DNA from: Fidelibacterota bacterium
GTDB lineage: Bacteria; Fidelibacterota; Marinisomatia; Marinisomatales; UBA1611
DNA: 31,703 nt
Direction: 5' to 3'
Assembly: GCA_012964275.1 (NCBI GenBank)
Contig: DTUG01000193.1
Coordinates: forward strand, 1-31,703
The notes beneath the pieces are model-generated. The model did not search any database. It was not told the DNA's origin and saw nothing but the letters and a program-made list of their open reading frames with translations. Both the position numbers and the translations under genes were made by a program. Below, piece after piece: positions 1 to 8,353 of this stretch (position 1 is its first letter; each line of letters opens with the position of its first letter).

Positions 1-385
1 TTTGACAAACCATAAATTGCACCTGTTCTTTCGTTGCCGACCCATTACCGCAAACAGATTGTTTAACTTTACGCGGAGCGTATTCCTTTACGCCAACACC
101 GGCTCGTGCTGCAGCTAGAAGAATGGCGCCTCGAGCCTGTCCCAACGTCATTGTAGATTTCACATTTTTACTGTAGAAAGAATCCTCGATTGCCAATATA
201 ACTGGTTTAAATCTATCAAAAAGTTTGTTCATTTCATTGAACAGGTAGAACAAGCGTTTTTCCAGCCCTTGTTTCTTTGGCGGTCGAATAGCGCCGTAGG
301 CAGTCAAGAGCGTCTTCGATCCGGAATGGTCCAAAATACTAAAGCCCGTAATTCCAATTCCTGGATCTACCCCTAATACACGCAT
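1..385 (-). CDS. ruvC: Crossover junction endodeoxyribonuclease RuvC (3' end cut by window)
   Basis: RuvC is the dimeric endonuclease that resolves Holliday junctions made by RuvAB branch migration. The first 128 codons are visible, starting from ATG at 385. The N-terminus reads MRVLGVDPGIGITG, the RNase H-fold strand carrying the first catalytic Asp (D7). Further on, AIEDSFYSKNVKST carries the second acidic residue (Glu), and a QARGAILLAAARAG helix and EYAPRKVKQSVCGNG follow; all are typical RuvC segments. The rest lies beyond the window edge, so the last catalytic acidic pair cannot be checked. It starts 5 nt after the yebC stop, matching the common yebC-ruvC-ruvA-ruvB order, so ruvA and ruvB may follow outside the window (inference). 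Confidence 0.95.
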   Translation of the reverse strand, partial: MRVLGVDPGIGITGFSILDHSGSKTLLTAYGAIRPPKKQGLEKRLFYLFNEMNKLFDRFKPVILAIEDSFYSKNVKSTMTLGQARGAILLAAARAGVGVKEYAPRKVKQSVCGNGSATKEQVQFMVCQ

Positions 386-390
386 GATCT

Positions 391-1134
391 TCAGTCCCGG
401 GCAATCTCTGTTTGTTCTATGTAAAAATTAGAGTAGATATGGTTGACATCTTCATTATCTTCTAACACGGTCATCAATTTCAGCAAATTATCCGCATCCT
501 TTCCAGAAACTTTTTGATACGATTTTGCCACCATCTCTACATCCGCAGACTTGACCAAAAATCCTTTTGATTCCAGACAATCCCGTACATCCATAAGCGC
601 CCCAGTTTCAGTTGATATGATGTAGATATTTTCATCCGCTTCAAAATCATCGGCACCGCAATCCAGCGCAACTTCGAATACGGTTTCTTCATCACCAGCG
701 GACCGATTCAATATAATTTCACCCATACATTCAAACATCCAGGATACACTGCCATTTTCTCCCATATTGCCATTGTATTTATTCAGGATATGGCGCACAT
801 CTGCCACCGTCCGGTTTCTGTTGTCTGTTATCGCATTTATGAGTATGGCCACACCGCCAGGGCCATACCCTTCGTAGATGATTTCCTCGTAGTTGACCCC
901 TTCCAGCTCACCGGTTCCTTTCTGGATCGCCCGTTTAATGTTTTCTTGGGGCATATTATTTGACCGGGCATTAGCAACTGCCTTGCGCAGATGGTGATTC
1001 GCATCTATATCACCGCCACCGATCCTGGCAGCAACTGTAATCTCCTTAATTATTTTTGTGAATAATTTACCGCGTTTAGCGTCTTGGACACCTTTCCGAT
1101 GACGTATATTTGCCCATTTACTGTGTCCAGCCAT
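391..1134 (-). CDS. yebC: YebC/PmpR family DNA-binding protein
   Basis: This is a YebC/TACO1 family protein of 247 aa, the usual length. It opens with the family signature MAGHSKWANIRHRKG, followed by the FTKIIKEITVAAR helix and the acidic middle and C-terminal domains. Family members are described as transcriptional regulators (PmpR), and more recently as factors that help ribosomes through proline-rich stretches; the sequence cannot say which applies here. It starts 95 nt after the SPOR gene and stops 5 nt before ruvC. The AT-rich 95-nt gap is long enough to hold a promoter for yebC-ruvC, but I could not identify one with confidence. The identification as YebC is secure. Confidence 0.96.
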   Translation of the reverse strand: MAGHSKWANIRHRKGVQDAKRGKLFTKIIKEITVAARIGGGDIDANHHLRKAVANARSNNMPQENIKRAIQKGTGELEGVNYEEIIYEGYGPGGVAILINAITDNRNRTVADVRHILNKYNGNMGENGSVSWMFECMGEIILNRSAGDEETVFEVALDCGADDFEADENIYIISTETGALMDVRDCLESKGFLVKSADVEMVAKSYQKVSGKDADNLLKLMTVLEDNEDVNHIYSNFYIEQTEIARD

Positions 1135-1229
1135 CTGATTACTAATTAATTAAGAAATGAAACTACTGAGTATAAAGAGTCTGCTTCAACCAGTTATAGA
1201 TTATAATTAAAATTAGAGATGAAATAATT

Positions 1230-1685
1230 CTAGTGTTCCTTATCCAGGTCAGTCAATGCATCTACATCGATTCGGGTTCGCACAATCCAGGCTTCAGTTA
1301 TTCCTTGTTTCATTACCATCTTTTGAGCCAGTTCAGCTGCTTTTCGAGTGGGAAAATTGCCAAATCTTAATTTATATAGTGGTGCTTCAAAATCAAGGTA
1401 AACCGAATCTCCGAGAGATTCCCGCAATCGAAGAACTTCAGTACGGGCATCCTCGGATGAAATTGTTTCAAAAACCTGAATACGAAACCCATCCTCACTT
1501 ACCTGACTGCCTTTGCGCAGAGAATCCAGTATATTTAGTTGATCACCGGTCAGCACTTTATTCAAAATCAAAGGAAATTCGGGTAATGGCTCTCTGACCC
1601 TATCCATATCAAACCAGAATAAAGAATCGGGATATTGTCCATAACAGACAACGATCAGCAAGAATGTTGGTATCAACCTAATCAT
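1230..1685 (-). CDS. SPOR domain-containing secreted protein
   Basis: A 151-aa protein. Residues 1-16 are a short hydrophobic signal sequence (MIRLIPTFLLIVVCYG), so it probably enters the periplasm. Residues about 66-140 look like a SPOR domain: a first strand RIQVFETI, a helix of the type DARTEVLRLRESLG, then YKLRFGNFPTRKAAELAQKM and a closing WIVRTRI strand. SPOR domains bind denuded peptidoglycan strands, often at division sites; that role is known for the family and only inferred here. Its ATG overlaps the batE stop by 4 nt, so it is translationally coupled to the bat operon and is the last gene of that set. The middle segment (about 20-65) is not recognised. Confidence 0.8.
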   Translation of the reverse strand: MIRLIPTFLLIVVCYGQYPDSLFWFDMDRVREPLPEFPLILNKVLTGDQLNILDSLRKGSQVSEDGFRIQVFETISSEDARTEVLRLRESLGDSVYLDFEAPLYKLRFGNFPTRKAAELAQKMVMKQGITEAWIVRTRIDVDALTDLDKEH

Positions 1686-2422
1686 AATGGACGCATTGTG
1701 TCAGTTGGTATCCAACCTGTTTTGCCATCAATTAATATAATCTCTACCCAACCTTCCTGGGATTGGCGTAAATCAGCTACAGTGCCTTCATTGATACGGA
1801 ATAATACCGTATTCTCCCCGTAAAATGGACCTGAATAAGCTTCTACGCCATTATCAATAATAATTCCCTGATGGGCATTTTTTTGCTGTATAAATTTATC
1901 CAGAGCCATACCATGAACCACCATGGCAACGATAGCCAGTATTCCAATGAATTTTCTTACTACAATATTTCTAATCCAGCCAAATTGAAAATTCATAAAG
2001 AGTAAAGCCTCCAGAAATAATAACAGGCTACCCAGCAGTACGAACTCCTGTATCGTAAAAGTATATTTCAACTCACGGTATAATCGCAGAAGGAAAAATG
2101 GTTCAGGCAACGCCAACCGATCTAAAATTCGAGAGTTGGCAATATCCAGATTTTGCTGCAGATCAATATCTCTAGGGAATAATTCAATTCCTTTATTATA
2201 TGCCCATATAGCCTGTCCAATTTCATGGGATCGAAAATAAGCATTCCCCAGGTTGTAATACAGGTCACCATTTTCCCAACCTCGATCCAAGATTGTTTCA
2301 AAACTGTGGATAGCATCATCATACTGCCCATTGATGAACGCCTGGTTTCCGTAATCGAAAAGAAGATTAATCTCCTGCGCGGGTATCGTTCCAAAAAGAA
2401 GAAATATTACACAATATTTCAT
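1682..2422 (-). CDS. batE: BatE-like protein: TPR repeats, two membrane segments and SH3-like domain
   Basis: A 246-aa protein in the BatE position of the aerotolerance operon. A signal-like N-terminus (MKYCVIFLLFGTIPA) is followed by TPR-type helices at about 20-100 (YGNQAFINGQYDDAIHSFE, then YYNLGNAYFRSHEIGQAIW). Two hydrophobic segments follow at about 125-145 and 155-172. The C-terminal part, about 185-246, resembles a bacterial SH3 domain (EAYSGPF...LRINEGT...GWVEIILIDGKTGWIP). This TPR-TM-TM-SH3 order is typical of BatE. The start is ATG in an ATGA overlap with batD. Bat proteins are thought to form an envelope complex tied to stress tolerance; no enzymatic role is evident in this subunit. 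Confidence 0.85.
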   Translation of the reverse strand: MKYCVIFLLFGTIPAQEINLLFDYGNQAFINGQYDDAIHSFETILDRGWENGDLYYNLGNAYFRSHEIGQAIWAYNKGIELFPRDIDLQQNLDIANSRILDRLALPEPFFLLRLYRELKYTFTIQEFVLLGSLLLFLEALLFMNFQFGWIRNIVVRKFIGILAIVAMVVHGMALDKFIQQKNAHQGIIIDNGVEAYSGPFYGENTVLFRINEGTVADLRQSQEGWVEIILIDGKTGWIPTDTMRPL

Positions 2423-4140
2423 TTACCAATCTCCCTATCCAGTGTTTTTAACAGAATGATCGTTTCATCAATTATGGTTGATTCCCGATCAACACCATCT
2501 GGACCAAACCGACCGGCATCACAAGTTTTCAAATGATCCAATATGGTGATGAGTTCATTCTTTGCCAAATATTTTGAGAGCAATTCCTCTACCATGGTAG
2601 GATACAGATTATGGGTGGATAGCTGTAACCGGTCCTGTAAATATTTGTAGACTGTGCTGCTAGCCACGTCAAAAGGATCACCTGCACCGGCTTTAAGATT
2701 TCGACATGCTTTTTTTAGAGCACCCCTAGCCTGCCGGTCAGCGGCTGTCTGTACGCGATAACCAAGGACTCGTCCAACCAGGGGTGGTGCGAAAAAAAAT
2801 AAAATTGCCATTCCATATATAGATAAGATCCAAAGAGAAGCAGCCGGTGCATTTATGCGCTTCCATTGAGTCGTTTCAGTATGTATAAAGCGAATATCCC
2901 GGCCCAGAAGTTCTACTTCACGCTTGGAAAACCCCGAACCCATAACTAATGCTTCCCTGCCAGGGAGAATAGGAATTGTAACCGCGTCAGTCTTAATACG
3001 CTTCCAGGTTTCTGACTGCGGGTCAAAGTAAGACATTTTAACTGGCGGTATTGCCACGGAACCTGCCATCCGGGGAATTAGAATATATTCCCATGACATG
3101 GTACCTGTTAGAGCGTCGCGAAACACATCTTTTTTGAATTTTTCCGTTGGTGAAAATGCTTCCAACTGATTTGGAAACTTGATATCTGGTAGAGTGAACA
3201 AGCCCATATTCCCAGTTCCCTTCAGGTTGATAGTATAGGTTAATCCTTCATTAACATTCGTCGAATCTCTATCTGTTGAAGCATCGATAGTGAATTGTCC
3301 TACTGCCCCGGTAAAATCAAATGGTCGGGAATCCGGGTAGGGTTTTATGGTTATTTTTTTTTCCGGAGAGTGGATAACCTTCGTCACCATTTCCGTGAAA
3401 AAAGTATCAAAGAATGGATCAAAAAATGGATCACGGCGACGCTTTGATCTTTTTGATACTATTTTACTTTGAACCATTAGGGACGGTATAACATATTTGT
3501 CTCCAGGTATGGGAAATAAAGCTACCTGATAAAGCGTTCCAACTTGATATCGCACTCCTGAGCGGCTGACATTCTTAAAACTTACCTGCCGTGGGCGATA
3601 GAGTTCCTCAGCCCAAAATCCGGTGAATTCTGGCAACTGGAACGGTTCAATAGAAACATTAGCTTGTTTATACAGTTTATAGGTGAGAGTAATTTGCTCT
3701 CCCAGAAATGCTTCATCTTTATCAATTTCAGCTATGATGAATACATTTAGATCATTGCTATTTTGACCGGAAGATACCACTTGAATCTGAAGCGGTTTGG
3801 TCTTAAACACTTTCCTTCCTACTTTTACTGTGAGAGAAGGAATTCTCAAATTTCCTTCTCGTTTTGGAGCAATGGACCACGTCATAGTCCGGGAATTAGT
3901 CATGGTGCCATTGATCCACTGCATGTTTGTCTGCTGGCTAGGACCGCTGATGATTGAAAAATCCTTCGATAATGCTTGAATCTCTGCTGTTGGAAAAGAT
4001 GACGCATCCTCGGCTTCAATCTTAAACGTTATAAGATCATTTATTGTGCAACGGCTTCGATCTACAGAAGCCGTAACCTGCAAAGCCCATGCTGGACTGA
4101 ATGTGGCAAAGACCAGAATAAAATGATTGCACAGTCTCAT
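2419..4140 (-). CDS. batD: BatD-like membrane-anchored protein
   Basis: This is the large BatD (oxygen tolerance) subunit. A signal peptide (about 1-20, ending near SPAWA) leads into tandem beta-rich periplasmic domains with BatD features: VDRSRCTINDLITFKIEAE, a GPSQQTNMQWINGTMTNSRT segment and TFKLPDI-like strands near GNMGLFTLPDIKF. A membrane segment sits near residues 433-455 (SLWILSIYGMAILFFFAPPL), and a cytoplasmic helical tail of about 115 residues follows. I chose the ATG at 4140, which overlaps the batC stop as TGATG; in-frame TTG and GTG codons lie 6 and 3 nt upstream. Length is 573 aa, normal for the family. It probably scaffolds the VWA and TPR subunits at the inner membrane (inference). 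Confidence 0.9.
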   Translation of the reverse strand: MRLCNHFILVFATFSPAWALQVTASVDRSRCTINDLITFKIEAEDASSFPTAEIQALSKDFSIISGPSQQTNMQWINGTMTNSRTMTWSIAPKREGNLRIPSLTVKVGRKVFKTKPLQIQVVSSGQNSNDLNVFIIAEIDKDEAFLGEQITLTYKLYKQANVSIEPFQLPEFTGFWAEELYRPRQVSFKNVSRSGVRYQVGTLYQVALFPIPGDKYVIPSLMVQSKIVSKRSKRRRDPFFDPFFDTFFTEMVTKVIHSPEKKITIKPYPDSRPFDFTGAVGQFTIDASTDRDSTNVNEGLTYTINLKGTGNMGLFTLPDIKFPNQLEAFSPTEKFKKDVFRDALTGTMSWEYILIPRMAGSVAIPPVKMSYFDPQSETWKRIKTDAVTIPILPGREALVMGSGFSKREVELLGRDIRFIHTETTQWKRINAPAASLWILSIYGMAILFFFAPPLVGRVLGYRVQTAADRQARGALKKACRNLKAGAGDPFDVASSTVYKYLQDRLQLSTHNLYPTMVEELLSKYLAKNELITILDHLKTCDAGRFGPDGVDRESTIIDETIILLKTLDREIGK

Positions 4141-4907
4141 CACCAATCCTTCTCAAGTTTGAGCATTTTGGAACGGGAAATTTGCTGCTTCTGATATATT
4201 TTATCATTATCCTTCAATGCATTGAGAATGGCTTCGGCCTGGACTTGCCGATCTGATTTGGGTTGAGATTCGGTTTCATGCGGTTGACTGGATTCTTTGC
4301 CAGGTTCTTCCTTCTGATCTTGCACCTGTTGATCGGACTGGTCCTGAGATTCATCCTGATTATCGTCCTGTTTTTCTGCAGACTCGTTATCCTGCTGTTG
4401 TTCATCTTCTGACTTCTGATCATCCTGCTGTTGCTGTTTTTGATCTCGATTTTGATCATCGGTGGACTCCTGCTTTTTATCCTGGTCTTGATTTTGCTGT
4501 TCCTGTTTTTGAACCTGACGCATCAATAATTCGTAATTAATCTTGGCATCCTCATCGGATGGATCGAGTTCCATTGCCTTTTTGTATAATGCCAAGCTTT
4601 CGTCAGTTTTCTGTTGATCATTAAGTATATTCCCCAGATTATATAATGCCTTTGATTGAAGTAATTCATCTTCTGAATCCAGCACCTGATTAAAACTCTG
4701 GACAGAAGTTTCCCTGTCATTTTGGTAATAAGCCGATGCGCCGCGGCCAAAGTAAGCGGCTTTATCGTTCTTTCGCTTGGATAGAATGGACTCGTAATGA
4801 GCACGGGCCCGATCATACTTCTGATCTTTGAAAAGTTTTTGCCCCATATCCTGGGCAAAAGTAGCATTAAGAAATAAAACCAGTATGGCAGGTAACCAGA
4901 GTCTCAT
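4140..4907 (-). CDS. batC: BatC-like TPR protein with Gln/Asp-rich linker
   Basis: A 255-aa protein in the BatC position. A signal peptide (about 1-18, ending ATFA) is followed by TPR-like helices at about 20-128 (AYFGRGASAYYQND, ALYNLGNILNDQQKTDESLALY). Residues about 132-218 are an extremely Gln-, Asp-, Glu- and Lys-rich segment with no predicted fold. The C-terminus (ILNALKDNDK...LEKDW) matches the conserved closing motif seen in FCB BatC proteins. It overlaps batB by ATGA and batD by 1 nt. The low-complexity linker varies in length between homologues, so its exact sequence is probably unimportant. The TPR part likely mediates contacts among Bat subunits (family knowledge and inference). 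Confidence 0.88.
   Translation of the reverse strand: MRLWLPAILVLFLNATFAQDMGQKLFKDQKYDRARAHYESILSKRKNDKAAYFGRGASAYYQNDRETSVQSFNQVLDSEDELLQSKALYNLGNILNDQQKTDESLALYKKAMELDPSDEDAKINYELLMRQVQKQEQQNQDQDKKQESTDDQNRDQKQQQQDDQKSEDEQQQDNESAEKQDDNQDESQDQSDQQVQDQKEEPGKESSQPHETESQPKSDRQVQAEAILNALKDNDKIYQKQQISRSKMLKLEKDW
4254..4514 (-). repeat. Low-complexity Gln/Asp/Glu coding tract within batC
   Basis: This part of batC encodes about 87 residues made almost entirely of Q, D, E, K, S and N, with runs such as KQQQQDD and DEQQQDNE. On the plus strand it shows as repeated ctg/ttg/atc triplets. It is an imperfect, degenerate repeat rather than an exact tandem array. It is a plausible site of length variation between strains. 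Confidence 0.75.
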
Positions 4908-5923
4908 TCCACATCCAATTTACTTTTTTGGTTTGGTCGAGTTGGTATAACAAAACTACCAACAAGACAAAGTAGAGCCAGAAAAGCCACTGATTGATAG
5001 CGATCTTCGAATTCAGAATATTCATGGGAACTTATGGTCCTTTTTTCCATCGATTCAATAGCTTCAGCAATGTCTAAATGAGTGTCCCTGTTGTTCGCGA
5101 AATGAAAATATTGTCCGCTCCCTGCCGCTGCTATATCTCTGAGGATTGAAGGGTTCATCAGTGATGTAATCAGCTTCCCGCCTTTATCTCGCTTATAGTC
5201 GGACCGTGAGCCATCCCTTGATTTTATTGGAATCAAACTTCCGGTCTCAGATCCTACTCCCACAGTATGTATTTCTAGACCTGTTTTTACAGCTTGATTC
5301 GCTAATTCCAAAGCCTGACCCTCATGATCTTCTCCATCAGTAACTAATAACATGACTTTAAATTTATCATCCTCCTCTGTAAAAGCCGTCATAGCTGTCT
5401 CCATCGCAGCACTGATGGCAGTACCCTGCGTAGGTATCATCTGTGTATCAATTTCATTCAGAAAAAGCAATGCTGCTTCATAATCTGTGGTTAAAGGTAA
5501 ATAGAGGTGGCTGGTACCAGCAAAAATAATAATTGCTACCCGGTCACCCTTCAGCTTCAAAATCAGTTGTCCAATCTCGAATTTTGCTTTAGCCAGTCTG
5601 GATGGTTTTACATCCTCGGCATCCATACTGATTGAAGTATCGAAAGCAATAACAAGATCAACACCTTTACGTTCCACAGGGCGAACGCGGGTGCCAATCT
5701 GTGGACCAGAAGCTGCCAGGGCCAGGAAAGCTAATCCCAGGAGGAACAGTCGGGATTGCCATTGTTTTCTATTCCAGTCCATCCGATGTAACAGAGCAAC
5801 TTGAACCCTATCAGCTGCATCTGGAAAAATGAGCCTGAACGATCGATCTTTGAACCGCCAGAAGGCCCATACAATGATAAGCAATGCAAGGAAGCCAAGA
5901 ACCCAAATGTATCGAAACGCCAT
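4904..5923 (-). CDS. batB: BatB-like VWA domain membrane protein
   Basis: A 339-aa integral membrane VWA protein. Membrane segments lie near 6-22, 59-75 and 312-330. The VWA domain between them keeps an intact metal-ion-dependent adhesion site: D95-x-S97-x-S99 in AFDTSISM, T168 in QGTAI and D196 in VTDGED. The start is ATG, overlapping the batA stop as TAATG. MIDAS residue numbers are identical to those in BatA (95/97/99/168/196), consistent with an old tandem duplication that kept the same layout. VWA domains bind protein ligands through a bound divalent metal. The role in stress tolerance comes from Bacteroides and Leptospira Bat studies, not from this sequence. Confidence 0.92.
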   Translation of the reverse strand: MAFRYIWVLGFLALLIIVWAFWRFKDRSFRLIFPDAADRVQVALLHRMDWNRKQWQSRLFLLGLAFLALAASGPQIGTRVRPVERKGVDLVIAFDTSISMDAEDVKPSRLAKAKFEIGQLILKLKGDRVAIIIFAGTSHLYLPLTTDYEAALLFLNEIDTQMIPTQGTAISAAMETAMTAFTEEDDKFKVMLLVTDGEDHEGQALELANQAVKTGLEIHTVGVGSETGSLIPIKSRDGSRSDYKRDKGGKLITSLMNPSILRDIAAAGSGQYFHFANNRDTHLDIAEAIESMEKRTISSHEYSEFEDRYQSVAFLALLCLVGSFVIPTRPNQKSKLDVE

Positions 5924-6891
5924 TATGTTCTGTTACGGAAAATAAAATTTCTGGCAGTCTCTATTCCAAGGCCGGCTAAGAATGCGGGTATAAGGAACCA
6001 ACCATAGATTTCCCGGTGGCTTGTAAACTCTTTTACCTCAATTTCAGACCGTTCTAACTGGTTTATTTCATTGTATATATCTGTTAACGCAGTTTGGTCA
6101 GTCGCTCGGAAATATTTACCCCCTGTTTTTTCGGCAATCTCCATCAGTGTTTCTTCGTCAATCTCGTTACGGATCAAGCCCCGGCCTGGTATGCGTGTAT
6201 AAGACTGATTCGTCCCCGCCCCGATTGTGTAGATACGAATATCGAACTCTGCAGCCAAGTCCGCAGCTGTAGTAGGTTCGATCTCCCCCGCATTATTACT
6301 CCCATCTGATAAAAGGATCATAACCTTACTTTCTGCTTCGCTATGGCGCAGCCGGTTAGTAGCATTAGCAATGGCCATTCCTATGGCGGTTCCATCATAA
6401 TCGCGTGGAGCAATCGTCACTTCTTTCAGCAAATTTTGAAGTACATCCAGATCAACGGTAAGCGGACATTGGATGAAGGATTGGCCAGCAAATACCAGCA
6501 AACCAACACGATCACCACGCCGGCCCGATATAAAATCTCTAGCGGTTTGCTTTACGACCTCCAGGCGATTGGGAGAAAAATCATCTGCCAGCATGCTACT
6601 ACTGATATCTAATACCAATACCATATCAATCACATCCACGCTTGTCTGCTGCAATTGATCAACCAATCGCGGACGCGCCAGCGCGATAACTATCAGAGTA
6701 AGAATAAATAAATGAATGAACCGTAGAAAAGCAATACGGTATCGACCTGAATTTTTCAGGGATTCAGAAAAAAAGGCCTCCGAAGAATATGTTATAGTCC
6801 CCTCACGGAATTGCCCATACTTTTTATGCCATAATTGCAGTCCCGGGATCAAGATAAAACATACTAAATACCAGGGATACTGGAATTCCAT
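5923..6891 (-). CDS. batA: BatA-like VWA domain membrane protein
   Basis: This is the first gene of the bat operon, 322 aa. Membrane segments lie near 6-21, 57-73 and 298-316. The VWA domain has an intact MIDAS: D95-x-S97-x-S99 in LDISSSM, T168 in DGTAI and D196 in LSDGSNN. It has the usual BatA feature AAEFDIRIYTIGAG near residue 215. A 128-nt gap upstream (6892-7019) probably holds the operon promoter, though none was recognised. The moxR ATPase and DUF58 genes that often precede batA are absent; tatA is the upstream neighbour instead. The call is based on domain plus operon order batA-B-C-D-E. Confidence 0.92.
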   Translation of the reverse strand: MEFQYPWYLVCFILIPGLQLWHKKYGQFREGTITYSSEAFFSESLKNSGRYRIAFLRFIHLFILTLIVIALARPRLVDQLQQTSVDVIDMVLVLDISSSMLADDFSPNRLEVVKQTARDFISGRRGDRVGLLVFAGQSFIQCPLTVDLDVLQNLLKEVTIAPRDYDGTAIGMAIANATNRLRHSEAESKVMILLSDGSNNAGEIEPTTAADLAAEFDIRIYTIGAGTNQSYTRIPGRGLIRNEIDEETLMEIAEKTGGKYFRATDQTALTDIYNEINQLERSEIEVKEFTSHREIYGWFLIPAFLAGLGIETARNFIFRNRT

Positions 6892-7019
6892 TTGATTTGA
6901 TAAATATTAATTCCTTGGATTAGCTGTAAAATTAACGATCAAATCCGAGTTTTGTTTCAGGTATGTGAAAATATTGAAAAAGTAAGTATTACAAACTAAT
7001 CTCGTTGCGGTAAAAATGA

Positions 7020-7271
7020 TTATTCTTCAGATTCTGTATCAGTATTTTTACCATTTTCTGAGTCTTCATCACTTGCAGGTTCTATTTCGTCCATAATTTG
7101 TTTTTTACTACCATCTACTGCATCCCGGAATTCATTAATCCCCTTTCCCAACCCACGGGCCAGTTCTGGTAGTCGTTTAGCTCCGAAAAGCAACAGGACA
7201 ACCAGCAAAATGAGCAGTATTTCTCCTGTTCCAAGATTAAAAAATGCATATAGGATTTGCGGCTGTTGCAT
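7020..7271 (-). CDS. tatA: Twin-arginine translocase subunit TatA/TatE
   Basis: TatA forms the membrane channel through which TatC delivers folded, twin-arginine signal proteins. The protein shows the family pattern: a short periplasmic N-terminus, one membrane helix (GEILLILLVVLLLFGAKRLPE), then the amphipathic helix ARGLGKGINEFRDAV with its G-K-G hinge. The tail is acidic and disordered (about the last 25 residues, rich in E, D and S). I placed the start at the ATG at 7271, because a strong GGAGG lies 5 nt upstream of it. An in-frame ATG at 7283 would add four residues but would overlap that site. No tatC is visible in the window. Confidence 0.93.
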   Translation of the reverse strand: MQQPQILYAFFNLGTGEILLILLVVLLLFGAKRLPELARGLGKGINEFRDAVDGSKKQIMDEIEPASDEDSENGKNTDTESEE

Positions 7272-7276
7272 TTCAA

Positions 7277-7281
7277 CCTCC
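7277..7281 (-). promoter_or_regulatory. Shine-Dalgarno site of tatA (decides the start)
   Basis: On the minus strand GGAGG is followed by 5 nt and then ATG at 7271. The upstream in-frame ATG at 7283 shares bases with this site and has no Shine-Dalgarno of its own, so the inner ATG is preferred. Confidence 0.75.
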
Positions 7282-7289
7282 ATTGAAAT

Positions 7290-7577
7290 TTATCGAAAAT
7301 ACCTTAAAATGTAATAAGCTGCAGCGATTCCAATGACACTGGTAAAATTAAACTTCATTGCTAAACCGAATTTCAGGGTTATAATCTTTAAATCCAATAT
7401 AATCACTCCAGTTTCATTTCCAACAAGACCCTCTAGGTCAAAAGATAACGGGGTCAAGAAAAATTCCTTCACAACACTCTCCGGCAGCATCCAGCCAAAA
7501 AGTTCTCCCAAAACCCCGCCAATAACAGCCCCAACAAAAACTCCAAGAACAATAAGCGATACAGTCCGCTTATTCAT
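7290..7577 (-). CDS. DUF4321 family small membrane protein
   Basis: A 95-aa protein starting MNKRTVSLIVLGVFVGAVIG with a glycine-rich hydrophobic segment near 6-28. A middle part (PESVVKEFFLTPLSF, then LDLKIITLKFGLAMKFN) and a second hydrophobic stretch at the C-terminus (FTSVIGIAAAYYILRYF) follow. This matches the small DUF4321 membrane family, whose function is unknown to me. The ATG at 7577 overlaps the pssA stop as TGATG; a TTG lies 3 nt upstream. It sits between phospholipid synthesis and tatA, so an envelope role is plausible, but only from context. Confidence 0.75.
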   Translation of the reverse strand: MNKRTVSLIVLGVFVGAVIGGVLGELFGWMLPESVVKEFFLTPLSFDLEGLVGNETGVIILDLKIITLKFGLAMKFNFTSVIGIAAAYYILRYFR

Positions 7578-8353
7578 CAATCTCCCATAAGATTTGTCTC
7601 TTCTAAGTGGCGAGCTTTAAGGGATTGTTGGTGTGACCTGATCATCCATAATACAATATTCCATATTATATATGTCATACATATGGGCAATAATACAAAG
7701 CCTTTCCAAATTACCAGTGCTAATGCACAAAAAATAAAAGTTATAAGCAGCAAGGAATTTGTGAGACCGGATTTAAATGTGATGAGTGGTGCTTTGGGGA
7801 AATGTATTGGACTCACCATGAGTACGCCTAATATGACCACTAAAACCAGTGCAGTTCTGGGATCACCATATTGATCTGCTCCCCCAATCTGGTTGTTAAA
7901 TAACATATAGGCGCACAACGTCACCGTTGCAATTGGCGTGGAAAGTCCAATAAAATATTTTTTAGGTACATCTGTCGCCGCCTCAAGATTATACTTAGCC
8001 AACCTTATTGTTCCAAAAAGCAGCGGAATAAAACTAAATATCACTCCCAGTAAGGGAGATAATCCATCCACATATAAGGTGTAAACTAAAACTGATGGTA
8101 CGACACAAAAAGAGACCGTATCAGCTAGCGAGTCAAATTCTAATCCAAATTTGGAAGAAATGCCAAGAATTCGCGCCATCTTACCATCAAAAATATCCAT
8201 CAACCCAGCAAAAAGTACTAAGATTCCTGCGTTATAATATTCTCCCTTCATGATGAGACCAATAGCTATAAAACCCAGAAACATATTCAAAATCGTCAAA
8301 ATATTGGGGAAGAATTGTTTTTTTAACTTTCTTTTATGAATCCGGTTTTTCAT
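7577..8353 (-). CDS. pssA: CDP-diacylglycerol--serine O-phosphatidyltransferase
   Basis: PssA joins CDP-diacylglycerol and L-serine to give phosphatidylserine at the inner membrane. The 258-aa protein carries the full CDP-alcohol phosphotransferase motif D56-G-x2-A60-R61-x8-G70-x3-D74-x3-D78 (DGKMAR...GLEFDSLAD). Several hydrophobic segments (about 20-35, 40-55, 80-110, 125-140, 150-170, 185-225) fit the six-helix fold. It is a membrane type II (Bacillus-like) enzyme rather than the soluble E. coli type. The ATG overlaps the psd stop as ATGA, so the two enzymes of phosphatidylethanolamine synthesis are co-translated. Confidence 0.95.
   Translation of the reverse strand: MKNRIHKRKLKKQFFPNILTILNMFLGFIAIGLIMKGEYYNAGILVLFAGLMDIFDGKMARILGISSKFGLEFDSLADTVSFCVVPSVLVYTLYVDGLSPLLGVIFSFIPLLFGTIRLAKYNLEAATDVPKKYFIGLSTPIATVTLCAYMLFNNQIGGADQYGDPRTALVLVVILGVLMVSPIHFPKAPLITFKSGLTNSLLLITFIFCALALVIWKGFVLLPICMTYIIWNIVLWMIRSHQQSLKARHLEETNLMGD

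Noticed and set aside
1135..1229. Possible -10 element (TATACT on the minus strand, near 1169-1174) before yebC
   Set aside because: No matching -35 at a normal distance, and AT-rich sequence produces such hexamers by chance.
1256..1597. A 113-residue plus-strand frame opposite the SPOR gene
   Set aside because: The minus-strand frame has a signal peptide, a SPOR domain and operon coupling; the plus-strand product has no recognisable feature.
6892..7019. Promoter or terminator between tatA and batA
   Set aside because: The 128-nt gap is AT-rich, but I saw no stable hairpin with a U-tract and no well-spaced promoter pair; a promoter is likely but not located.
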